Assembly (NCBI RefSeq): GCF_009389715.1
Contig: NC_052405.1
Span: 7,915,194 to 7,979,193 of the forward strand
Length of the DNA: 64,000 nt
Direction: 5' to 3'
Source of the DNA: Phoenix dactylifera
Lineage: Eukaryota; Streptophyta; Magnoliopsida; Arecales; Arecaceae
A program made the position numbers and the translations under genes. How positions within the stretch are numbered: the stretch's first letter is position 1; each line of letters begins with the position of its first letter. Below are positions 1 through 9,852 of this stretch, in pieces. The notes under the pieces are model-generated. The model was not told the origin of the DNA and did not search any database. It saw only the letters and a program-made list of their open reading frames with translations.

Positions 1-1393
1 CAATCACTTCACCGGCGAAATCCCCACTCTGATTTTTGGTTATGAGAACCTCACATTGCTGGATCTCAGTCAAAATAATCTAACTGGGTCTGTTCCAAAG
101 GGGATCGAGAAGCTCTCCAAGTTGAAAGAACTCCTCCTTTCTTCCAATCTTCTCGGTGGGAGAATCCCAAGTGGTTTGGCAAGGATTAAGACCCTGTTTC
201 GATTCGCTGTCCACCAGAACCAATTCACTGGTTCGATTCCTCGAGAACTTACTACTCATGTGAGTGCTTTGGACCTCAGCTACAATGGTCTCACCGGGGA
301 GATCCCGCCGGAACTCCTCGCGCCGCCGAGTTTAGAGTATGTGGATCTGACCGGTAATCACCTTCAAGGACCCATACCTTGGAATTTGTCACAAAGGCTC
401 TATCGTTTGCGACTTGGCAATAACACGCTCAACGGAAGCATTCCATCAACAATTGGGAAGCTTCCCAATTTGACATATCTAGAGCTGAATGACAATGTAT
501 TGGACGGAGAGATTTCATCTATGCTTGGGAACTGTAAGAATCTGATGCTGTTGAATCTGGCTTCCAATCAGTTGCAGGGGACTTTGACAAAGGAATTGGG
601 TTACCTCGAACAACTGGTGGTCTTGAAGCTTCAAAACAACAAGCTTATTGGAGAAATACCTGATGAACTCTTGAAGTTTCAGAATTTGAGCACTCTCGAT
701 CTCAGCCGGAACTTCCTCAATGGTGAGATACCTCCAGCAATTTCCAACTTAAAGATGCTTTCAGTTCTAAATTTACAAAGCAATAGATTCTATGGTTCAA
801 TACCTGGTAGCATCGGTAGCTTGGATTTTCTGATAGAACTGCAGTTAGGAAATAACCGTCTGAGCGGAACTGTTCCGAGAATGCCAAACAGCCTAAAGAT
901 AGCTCTGAATCTCAGCAACAACCTCTTCAGCGGACCCATACCTTCCTATCTCGGTGACTTATCTCTGTTGGAGATTCTCGATCTCTCGAACAATAATTTT
1001 AGTGGTGAAGTTCCAGATTCTCTTACCGAAGTGCAAAACCTGATAGAATTGAATCTCTCTGATAATCAGCTTTCTGGACTGCTTCCAAAATTTCGTTCAT
1101 TGGTCCATGTCATAGCCACTGGAAATAAGGATCTCATCTCTAACACTACTTCAACTAGCACTAAAACTAAGATAAAAATTTCTCATGTCTTTGTTATGAT
1201 TCTGGCTTTTGTTGGAGGCTTCATTGTTTCAGTCTCAGCATACACAGTTATGCTAAAGTGCTTTAATCAGGGGAAAAGTAACCGCCAAAATACAGGGAGA
1301 CATGCTTTCCACTCCAACAGTCCTTTCCCTGGAAACTCCATTGAGAGATTGAGCTGGTTCCAGCACTGGGATTGCGATAGAAACCTCAGGTAA
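1..1393 (+). CDS. LRR receptor-like protein, copy 1 (5' end outside window)
   Basis: This is the open 3' part of a plant extracellular LRR protein; the frame is already open at position 2, so the start lies left of the window. About 17 LRRs of the plant xxLxxLxLxxNxLxGxIP type are visible. They are followed by a Thr/Ser/Lys-rich linker, one transmembrane helix (near 1175-1255) and a short basic cytoplasmic tail of about 46 residues. No kinase domain follows. It is nearly the same as the complete gene at 9853-11838, differing by a 3-bp indel near 98, a 12-bp indel near 1145 and scattered substitutions. The stop TAA lies inside CAG|GTAAGA, a strong 5' splice-site match, so a spliced longer form is possible. 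Role by family: cell-surface ligand binding, probably with a co-receptor kinase. Ligand unknown. Confidence 0.85.
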   Translation, partial: NHFTGEIPTLIFGYENLTLLDLSQNNLTGSVPKGIEKLSKLKELLLSSNLLGGRIPSGLARIKTLFRFAVHQNQFTGSIPRELTTHVSALDLSYNGLTGEIPPELLAPPSLEYVDLTGNHLQGPIPWNLSQRLYRLRLGNNTLNGSIPSTIGKLPNLTYLELNDNVLDGEISSMLGNCKNLMLLNLASNQLQGTLTKELGYLEQLVVLKLQNNKLIGEIPDELLKFQNLSTLDLSRNFLNGEIPPAISNLKMLSVLNLQSNRFYGSIPGSIGSLDFLIELQLGNNRLSGTVPRMPNSLKIALNLSNNLFSGPIPSYLGDLSLLEILDLSNNNFSGEVPDSLTEVQNLIELNLSDNQLSGLLPKFRSLVHVIATGNKDLISNTTSTSTKTKIKISHVFVMILAFVGGFIVSVSAYTVMLKCFNQGKSNRQNTGRHAFHSNSPFPGNSIERLSWFQHWDCDRNLR

Positions 1394-1639
1394 GAAATAA
1401 AAAATATGATATGTTCACATGTAAAGGTAGTAACAATCCAAGAAAAGCAATTTTGCTCTTTTGCCTGGAATATTTAGTGTATGGAAAGCTCCAGCTGCAT
1501 TGCTTCCCGTACCACATTTCCAAATCATTAACTGTGGGTGAATGTTTCCAGTTAAAGAGAATAAATTTCACATAATAGCAGAAAATGACTATATACATCC
1601 TGTAAAAACCTGTCATTGGCATGGGGCTCGGTGAAAGGA

Positions 1640-2200
1640 AAACCAAATACTTTACTCATAATTATGGTTATCATTAGTGTTGTCATTGGCATGTGGCTGA
1701 TCACAGTAGTTGTTCTGTTAATCATTTCTAAACGCTCTTATCGGGTGGAAGATGAAGGTGTAGTCTACATCCAGTAGAGACCCTTCCTCAAGTTGTAAGT
1801 GGATGTTTCATAACTGCAAGCAGTATTCAGAGGTCCTGCATCGACTCCACCAAAGCAATGGAAGTGGTTAGTAATCCGGACAACATAATAATGAAGACTA
1901 GGTTCTCTGACAGAATTGGTGCTTTCTGACAATCAGCTCTCTAAAGTACTTCCTAAATTTCCTCCATTCATCAAAGTTATTACAACTAGAAATACGAAGC
2001 TTATGATCTCACTTGCATGCCCAAAGACACTGTTTAAGAAGAAAAAAATTCTAATACTACTTTTACAGTTATAATTGCTGCTTTTTTGGGGGTGGCTTCA
2101 TTGTTTTAAATCTCGGTTGTTGCAGTGATTCAAAGATGCCTGAATCAATTGAAAAATAAAGAAGATGCTAGATACTAGATCTCTATCTCTGTGGATACGT
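1640..2200 (+). pseudogene. Decayed receptor-kinase juxtamembrane and LRR end, behind copy 1
   Basis: Two old fragments follow one another. From about 1640 a reading frame encodes a hydrophobic helix (VIISVVIGMWLITVVVLLII) and then SYRVEDE. It reaches a TAG near 1775 and continues in another frame with IHRxSxDxTKAMEVVSNP-like residues. This is the transmembrane and juxtamembrane region seen in plant LRR receptor kinases before the kinase domain. From about 1920 a second fragment resembles the last LRR, linker and helix of the LRR gene itself (SDNQLS, PKF, TGN) with several stops. No kinase motifs follow. The same arrangement behind copy 2 shows that the decay predates the tandem duplication. 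Confidence 0.65.
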
Positions 2201-2627
2201 TGAAAAGATTTCGCTACTAGGATTATATTAGAAAATATTTGATTAGTATTAAAAAAAACGATAATTCACCGCTACTAGGCATTAACAAGCCAAATAAGCA
2301 ATCTTGCTTCCTTATGTACGTGTCGGAGTGTTTTCTATGCATTTTTTCAGCAGTTTATGAATGCTAGGTGCAATAGAATGATCAAACATGAAAAATGCTG
2401 CACACTTATTAACCGGCTCAAGAATTATATTGAAGTGATTTTCTTTTGAACTGCTCTCCAAAAATCTTGGAAACTATATTTGATCCACCTCATAATGCGT
2501 GCTTTAAAGAAAAGTAGTTGGTTTGAACATCAACGCTGCCTTTCAAATCTCAAAATATGGACAAATACAAGGAATTCAAAAAGGCAAGCTTCTAACGCAC
2601 CAAGCTAGCCAAGTATTTTCGGTCTCA

Positions 2628-3303
2628 ATTAAAGTTGTTGCTTGGATTCCTACTTCTAATATTGAGAATGAGAAAGGTGGTGATAGTAAAAGACTAAAGC
2701 ACAACAAAGTCACCTTGATACCTATATATAAGGATGAGATTTTATCACCAATCAAAGTCACATAACTTGTCTCCTTAAAATTTGGGTGGGGCTTTCTTTT
2801 TCTTGCCTTCCTCAAAGAAAAGGAGGGGAAAAAAATGAAAATGTTGCATAGCTTGTAAAGAAAATGTTGAGCACTAATTCAAGAAGTTTTGGTTCAGCGT
2901 GTTGATTTTTTTTTTTTTTTTTGGAAACAAGTAAAGAGCTGGGAAAGTTCAACCGTAATTCATTAAGGTAAGGAAAAGGAATCAGCTGCAAAATCAGAAA
3001 ATGAACGAGAAGAATAGAGTAGTTAAGGGAATTATCTACTACATGGATGTTCAAATTTTGCAAAGCCAACCAAAGTTTCTTCTTTAAGTGATTATCTCCT
3101 GCACATTTTACATTTGACTACCCAAGAAGACTAGAGAATTTTGGAAGTCAAGGAATCCAAAGTATTTCCAACAAGCCCTATAATTGAGTAATTCACAGTT
3201 TCATCATGTAAACAGCAGAAAGCATAGTGAGTTGGTGCTGCCTAATTCCACCTAGTTGAATCTTCTAATCAGGGAATCTGTTGAACTCCAAAACTTTATA
3301 CCT
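2628..3303. other. Intergenic, no gene seen
   Basis: AT-rich sequence between the end of the duplicated unit and the Copia insertion. Short ORFs on both strands have no recognisable motifs. A run of 18 T lies near 2906-2923. Confidence 0.6.
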
Positions 3304-3308
3304 GTAAC

Positions 3309-3634
3309 TGTAGAAGTTCAAAGGAAGGAGGGAGAAGGAAGAGAAGGAGGAAGAAGATGTGAAGAGGAATGGTGAAACTTTATTACACATATCTGATCAT
3401 CTGCTCTAGTTTATATAGAGCCTCTTACAAGAGTGTTAGAGCAGAGTTGTTTCCCTAACAAACTGTAACGGTATCCGTTTGGGGTTTGTTATAATACCAG
3501 AACTCTGTTATGGTTTGTTAGAGGCATGTGAACGTTTCAGACTTGAAAGGTTTTGGGATTCTGTTCTGGTGAATAGAGCTGTGGTGAAGAGTCGATTAGC
3601 CAGTGTGATGCACCTAGGAATGTGTGCATTAATA
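3309..3634 (-). repeat. Copia 3' LTR
   Basis: 326-bp LTR at the element's 3' side. It reads TGTAGAAGTTC at the left edge on the plus strand and ends GTGCATTAATA. On the element strand it therefore starts TATTAATGC and ends CTTCTACA, not the usual TG start. The target duplication fixes these limits. Confidence 0.9.
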
Positions 3635-3647
3635 CCCCCCCCCCCTC
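3635..3647 (-). other. Polypurine tract of the Copia element
   Basis: An 11-C run followed by TC on the plus strand. On the element strand this reads GAGGGGGGGGGGG directly before the 3' LTR, the expected place for the plus-strand primer. Confidence 0.8.
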
Positions 3648-6600
3648 AAGCTGAGAGTGCGGGAAGGACTCTAAGCTTAGAACGAAGTAGAGAGTGTCTG
3701 GTGATGGGAAGAGCTTTCGTAAAGATGTCTGTCGGTTGATCTTGGGTGGAGATGTGGGCGAGACGGATTTTCTTGGTTTGAACCTTCTCTCGCACAAAGT
3801 GATAGTCAACTTCGATATGTTTGGTGCGAGCGTGGAAGACTGGGTTTGTTGCCAAGGTGAGAGCTGAGATGTTGTCACAGCTGAGATCAGTTGGTGTGGG
3901 AACAGAGATCCTGAAATCATGTAAAAGACGACGGAGCCATATCATCTCGGTTGCTGTGGTAGCAAGGGCTCTATACTCGGCTTCAGTGGATGATTTTGCC
4001 ACCGTGGGCTGTTTCTTGGCATGCCAAGAGATGAGATTTGGACCAAGGAAGATGTCATCCACATATACTAGAACATAGATGGCGTCGTTGTTTTGATGAG
4101 AAATTAGGAGTGAGGGGTCAGCTGTACTGAACTGAAAACCTAGTTGAATGAGAAAGGAGGTGAAGGTTGCAAACTACTACCGAGGGGCTTGCTTCAGCCC
4201 ATAGATGGCTTTCTTGAGTTTGCATACATGATCACTCCGCAGGGAATCAACAAATCCTCTAGGCTGTTCCATGTAGACAGTTTCTTCCAATTTGCCATGC
4301 AGAAATGCATTAGACACATCAATTTGCTGTACTGACCAATTGGATGTTAGTGTCAAAACAATTAGAACTCTAATGGTCGGAAATTTAGCCATCGGACTGA
4401 AGGTTTCAAGGTAATCAATGCCATATTGTTGTTTGAACCCTTGAGCTACTAGCCGTGCTTTGTGTCTTGCAATAGAGCCATCAGAGTTATATTTGAGTTG
4501 ATATGTCCATTTTGCATCCAAGAACATGTTGATCCTGGGACCTGGGAACCAATTCCCATGTATCTTGATCGAGCAAGGCGTTGAACTCTTGTGACATAGC
4601 AGCCCTCCAGTGGGGATTGCTGTTTGTAGAGCTAAAGCATGTAGGTTCTGTATTGGTAACTGGACTGAGCAAAGAAAGGATATGTTTTGGCTTTAAGGAA
4701 CCAGTTTGGAGTTTGGTTATCATATGATGTTGTCGTTGTGGGGGAGCAGGAGAAGCTGGCGTAGGTGGAGGTCTGGTGGATGTGAGGTATGGTGTTGCCG
4801 AAGAGGGGGGAGTAGTGAGCAGTGGAGAAGGTCTGGAGGAAGCATGTGGTTTAGTTCCTGTTGATGGATTGGTGGTGTGGGATTTTGCCGAGGGAAAGTT
4901 ATAGGAATGAATTGAAGTAGGAACTAGAAGAGAATGAGGTAGTGCAGAAGGGGTGGGAGGAGTTGAATGCAATGTGTGGGAGAATGGGAAATGAGTCTTA
5001 TTAAATGTAACATGACGAGAGATGAGTATTTTGCCAGTGTTGGGATTGTAGCATATGTATGCTTTATGGTGAGGAGAGTAGCCAAAGAAAATGCATGGCG
5101 TGGATCGTGGTGAGAATTTGCTGCTTGTGTATGGCCGAAGCCAGAGAAAGCATTGGCAGCCAAAGGTTCGAAGAAAATTGTAGGCAGATAGTTTGTGAAA
5201 CAGCAGCTCATAGGGAGATTTGTGCTTAAACAAGGGGGTGGGTAGACGATTGATAAGAAAAACAGCAGTTGGCAAGGCTTCTACCCAAAATTTAGTGGGA
5301 ATGGAGGAATGAATGAGTAAGCTTCGGACCACCTCAAGGATATGACGATGTTTCCTTTCAGCGACCCCATTTTGCTCAGGGGTGTAGGGTGATGACATCT
5401 GGTGAATGATGCCGGAGAAAGTAAGGAGCTGTTGAAATTGTTTGTTGAAAAATTCACCTCCACCATCAGATCTAAGCACTTTGATAGAGGTGGTAAATTG
5501 ATTTTCGACTAAAGACTTAAATGTACAAAGCAATGGAATACATCTGATTAGACACAAGTGGATAAACCCAGCTGAAGCGGGAGAAATCATCTACAAACAA
5601 GACATAGTAGCGAAAACCAGTGACAGAGGATTGAGGGGAAGGACCCCAGATTTCCGAGTGTACTAAATCTAGAGGTTGTTTGGAGGAGATGCCAGCAGAT
5701 TGAAATGGGAGTTTGTGACTTTTCGCCATGCAGCAAGATGAACAAACAGCAGCTGACTTGGTGAGTCCTTGAAGTGGAGTGCGCTTGACAATCTGGGAAA
5801 TAACGGAGGCAGCCGGATGACCAAGACGATGATGCCATGAGGTGGAGGAAGGAAGCGTTGAGAGAAATGTTGTGGATGAAAGTGTTGGTGGTGTATGATG
5901 CTGTACGAAGGTGAATGGAATTTTATATAAGCCTTCAGTGCAGCGGTCCTGAAAGAGAATCCGATTGGTGTTCTTGTCCTTGATGATACAGCCATTGGAG
6001 TCAAAGATAAGAACACAATTGTTATCTAATGCAAGTTTGTGAATAGATAACAGATTGTGAGAGATGTGTGGCACATGAAGGATTTGAGAGAGATGAAATG
6101 TGTGAGCTGGAGTAGGGAGAATACCAATGCCAGAATGTCGAATGGGAATTGAGGCACCATTGCCCACAGCTACCTGCTCAGTATCAGGATATGTTGCCGG
6201 TTGATGTAAGGTGGATAAATCTGGTGTTAGATGAGCTGTGGCACCACTGTCCACAATCCATTCTCCTGAAGACGAAGTAGAGGAGGGTGTTGTGAAGAAG
6301 GCCTGATGCCCAGTTGGCTGTTGATACTTACTGGAGTAATTGGTATCCATTCAATACCAGCATTGAAGCGCTAAGTGTCCACGCTTACCACATATTTGGC
6401 ATTCAATGGTGGACTTGCCTTCTTTGTTGCGTCCTTGGTACACCCATGGTCCAGATCGTTGGGGTGGTCTTGCACGACCTCCTCCTCTGTGTACAGTGGG
6501 AAATCTACCACCACGACCTCTTCCTTGAATTGCAGAGAGAGCAAGTATGGGTGTAGATATTGTCTCATGTTTCTCCTTATTGCTTAGAATGATTTCTTCA

Positions 6601-7290
6601 CTGCAAAGGAGGGCATAGAGTTCGTCTAGAGTGATTGGGGAGGGACGTGTTCGGATTGCAGTTGCAAATGAATCATAAGATGGTGGGAGCCCATTGAGGA
6701 CATGGAGAATGACATCTTCTGGATCTATCTTAGAGCCAGCAGCATTCAGTGCATCAACTTTGGTGCGAATGTCATTTAAGTATTGAGACATTGATAGATC
6801 TAATTTTCTGACATTGTGGAGCTCATTTTTGAGTTGGATAATATGAGATCGTGTAGCAGAATTTAAATATGCAGTCAAGAACAGCCCAAATTTGATAATA
6901 ATGATCTAGATTAATGACATATGGAAGAATAGAAGGGGAAATAATGGAGTTCAGTGCAGTGGCACGGAATTGATCCGTTAGAACCCATGTATCATATGTT
7001 GAAGAGTTTGGGGTGTTTGGTGATGGAATATGTGTGGAGGAACCATCAAGGAAACCAAAAAAACCAGCAGCTTTGAAAATTCTTGTGACTTGGGATCTCC
7101 ATGTGAGAAAGTTATCCGATGTAAGGGGAGTTGGTACTAGGGATCGGATTTGATTGAGAAGAAACTTCAGTTTGGGTGGAATAATTTGATCGTCCTGGGT
7201 ATGACTGCCTTCAGCAGTGCCTTCAGTATGAACAGATCCCGGGGAGACCATGGGTAATCTGACTTCCAGATCAATTGACTGGGCTGACAT
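3646..7290 (-). pseudogene. Copia gag-pol, broken by frameshifts, stops and a deletion
   Basis: Reading from 7290 down: a gag region; a zinc knuckle CQICGKRGHLALQC near 6370; a protease motif DSGATAH near 6250; the pre-integrase HHRLGHP motif near 5825; an integrase core with VDDFSR and, further on, TPEQNGVAERKHR; reverse-transcriptase blocks (ARLVAQGF, DVSNAFLHG, YGLKQAPR); YVDD at 4051-4065; and RNase H (SSTEAEYRAL) with a Copia-type end (TKHIEVDYHFVRE). Breaks: a frameshift near 6830-6880, an in-frame stop just after the zinc knuckle near 6350, frameshifts near 5520-5590 and 4490-4525, and a stop near 4177. YVDD runs almost directly into the RNase H sequence, so the segment normally joining the two is deleted. 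Confidence 0.9.
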
Positions 7291-7346
7291 TGGCGATTAT
7301 AGAGCTCCCATCAAGAGAAGAAGTTTGAGAGATAGAGGCGGATCTT

Positions 7347-7360
7347 CTGCTCTGATACCA
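7347..7360 (-). other. Primer binding site (initiator tRNA-Met)
   Basis: On the element strand TGGTATCAGAGCAG lies immediately after the 5' LTR. TGGTATCAGAGC is the standard Copia primer site complementary to the 3' end of plant initiator tRNA-Met. Confidence 0.92.
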
Positions 7361-7685
7361 TGTAGAAGTTCTAAGGAAGGAGGGAGAAGGAAGAGAAGGA
7401 GGAAGAAGATGTGAAGAGGAATGGTGAAACTTTATTACACAGATTTGATCATCTGCTCTAGTTTATATAGAACCTCTTACAAGAGTGTTAGAGCAGAGCT
7501 ATTTCCCTAACAAACTGTAACGGTATCCGTTTGGGGTTTGTTATAATACCAGAACCCCGTTATGGTTTGTTAGAGGCATGTGAACGTTTCAGACTTGAAA
7601 GGTTTGGGATTCTGTTATGGTGAATAGAGCTGTGGTGAAGAGTCGATGAGCCAGTGTGATGCACCCAGGAATGTGTGCATTAATA
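7361..7685 (-). repeat. Copia 5' LTR
   Basis: 325-bp LTR at the element's 5' side, co-linear with 3309-3634. Differences include ttcaaagg/ttctaagg, atatctg/agatttg, and one T missing in a tttt run. TATA-like TTTATATAG lies within it. Confidence 0.9.
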
Positions 7686-7690
7686 GTAAC

Positions 7691-9852
7691 TATATATGAG
7701 CACCACTAAGATCCCTTCCCTATTCTATATGAGATCCCTTCACAACCACTCTCTCAAGAGAATCTTATTATCGATGCTCAATTAGGAGAAAACTGAAATC
7801 CTCGTAGATAGATTTTTTATGGCATTTAGTTCATGGGTGTGTTCCTGATGCATGTCTTTGGGGAAAATAATCTTTCTAGTGCAAAATACTAAAACTATAT
7901 ATATGTGTGCATATAAATATATATACTTCCAAAGCCTCTAAGTCTCAAATAAACAACCTTCCAAAACTTCCAAGCTCTAGATTTCAATTAGAAAACAAAT
8001 AATACACTTCCACCATGCGTTTGCTGTAGGCATTGACCGCCACTACTTCCCAAATTTCAGGATGACATCTATTGTCGCATGACTTTACTACTAACCACAA
8101 TAATAATATGATGGATGACATAATCAAGATCAAAACCACTCTCCAGGGTCTGTGGTCAGAACAGTGTACATGGAACTCTTCCTGACCCCATCTTCGCAGG
8201 GCACGGCCGCCCCTTGCTTGGTCAAAGTCATTTGTTTTCCTTCGGTCTAGAAAGCATTTTGTTTTTTTATTCTTTGTCTGCTCCCCAAAAAAAAAAAGAG
8301 AGACTTGTCGAAAATCGCCGGTTGGGTTGGTCCGACCAAGAAAGATATGGGATGCACTGGGCCTGCCTACCACTTATCATTCAAAAGGACAAGAATGGGA
8401 ACAGAGAAAGCAATCCTCTTCTATGGTACTCAAACTCCAAGCATCTCTAAAGGGGTGGTGTACTGGTTCCAGAATATCTGTGGTAAACCAGCATCCAAAA
8501 CTCCAGGCCCAAAAAGTCCATTCAAATGTGGGCCAAGTGAAGGACGCTTCAGGGACAAAGACCTCTCGAGCATCCCTATGTTTCCTACTTTTCCATCTTC
8601 TGTAGGCCTCCCAGTCAAGCTTCTCTCTCGGCCTCTCAAATCCCCACGCAGCTTTCAGCCCATTCTGAACGTCTAGGAACCCGAGAATCCCTATTTTCCC
8701 TACCTTTCCTGCTTGTGTCCATATTCATGACTGGGAAAATAGATATATTGTGTCCATATTTTAGTATATTGTGTCTCAAATCCCCAGAATTATTAAAGTT
8801 TGCAGACCTCAAGTCAATCAAATCGGTCAACTCTGGCCATAAGGGAAAAATCCACACAATTTCCGCTTCTCTATCCATTACTTTCGATTCTTCAATTCTA
8901 CCTGAAATTGCTGGTGAAAGTAGAACTTTTGTTAGTGAAACTTTTAACAAAAAATTATTTATTATTTGATAACTATATTTTTAAAATATTATAAAACATT
9001 ATTATACATTTGATAACTAAATTAAAAATATTTTTAATATAAATAATAATAATTATTATATATAATAAAATTATCATTGTAATGAATCATTATATTAATA
9101 AAGTATAATATAATATATCACATATAATGTAATATAATATTGTATAGTATAATATAATAAAATAACATTATACAATATATCTATTATCAGTTAATAATTA
9201 TAATATAATATTTTTTATAAAAATATTAAAATTATTATTATAAATTAATCTATTATTACATAGTATAATTTTATTAAATACATGAATATGATATTCTTAT
9301 TTTAGTATATTGCATAACATATTATATTATTTTGCCCATCCAAAATGTTTTTGAATGTGTTTTTGGAGCGCGGCTGGGAGTATTTCTTTCACAGAAAATA
9401 AAAATTCATGTTTTTTCAGACAAATTCATTATTAGACCATCCACTAGTCACTTTACAATCTGTGCAGATGGATGATGAAGTTTAGAGTGCTTTAAAACCT
9501 GTGTGGTGGATGATTCAACGGTAAATTTATGTGAATGAAAATGAATTCTTCTTTGGTGCACGAAAGATACAAGGCCGGCGGATACTCTAACTCGAGTAGA
9601 AAAAAATTTGAGGTTCAAAGAAGACCAAAAAATTATTCATAATTTTTTTATCAAACTTTCGTATATTACTCATAAATAATTTTTGTTTGGACTGAAGAGA
9701 GCGCTTTTGGCTCTCTGCGAACTCTTCATTTCGAGTACAAAGGTTTTCTGATTTAAAAAAAGAAAAAAACATTTGCACTCGAGGTGGTGACAGCTTTCTT
9801 CGCAAGATAGCTAGCTAGTTTAAGCTCTTCCGTCGCAACGAAGCCAGGAGAA
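7691..9852. other. Intergenic region upstream of the second LRR gene
   Basis: No supported gene. An open frame at 8305-8676 (plus) has no recognisable motif and overlaps other open frames, so it is not called. The part 8945-9330 is extremely AT-rich. The last 300 bases before 9853 should contain the promoter and leader of the LRR gene, but I see no convincing TATA box at the right distance. Confidence 0.5.
8945..9330. repeat. Very AT-rich tract
   Basis: Nearly 400 bases of interspersed TATAATA, TTATTA and AAATAT words with almost no G or C. It is not a simple microsatellite. It may be a degenerate transposon or a matrix-attachment-like stretch; the sequence does not decide. Confidence 0.6.

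Larger units (their letters stand above)
1..2627 (+). repeat. Tandem duplication, copy 1 (matches 10431-13078)
   Basis: The sequence from the window start through the LRR gene and about 1.2 kb of its 3' flank can be aligned base by base with 10431-13078. There are only small indels; the offset grows from 10430 at the left to about 10450 at the right. Similarity stops abruptly after the stretch reading gctagccaagtattttcg. The left edge of the duplicated unit is outside the window. Confidence 0.9.
3309..7685 (-). mobile_element. Ty1/Copia LTR retrotransposon, complete ends, defective coding
   Basis: The 4.4-kb element lies on the minus strand. Both ends are LTRs (326 and 325 bp). It is flanked by the 5-bp direct repeat GTAAC (3304-3308 and 7686-7690), the target-site duplication. 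A primer binding site complementary to initiator tRNA-Met follows the 5' LTR, and a G-rich polypurine tract precedes the 3' LTR. Internal order gag, protease, integrase, reverse transcriptase, RNase H is the Copia order. LTRs differ at about 11 positions plus one indel (about 96-97% identical), so the insertion is moderately old. Coding is broken in several places, so it is not autonomous. Confidence 0.95.

Noticed and set aside
3479-3739. Plus-strand ORF at the Copia LTR
   Set aside because: Antisense to the element's RNase H end and LTR; no independent motif.
8305-8676. 123-residue ORF upstream of the LRR gene
   Set aside because: Three frames overlap on the same sequence, no recognisable family or codon pattern; could be a fragment of an unknown repeat.
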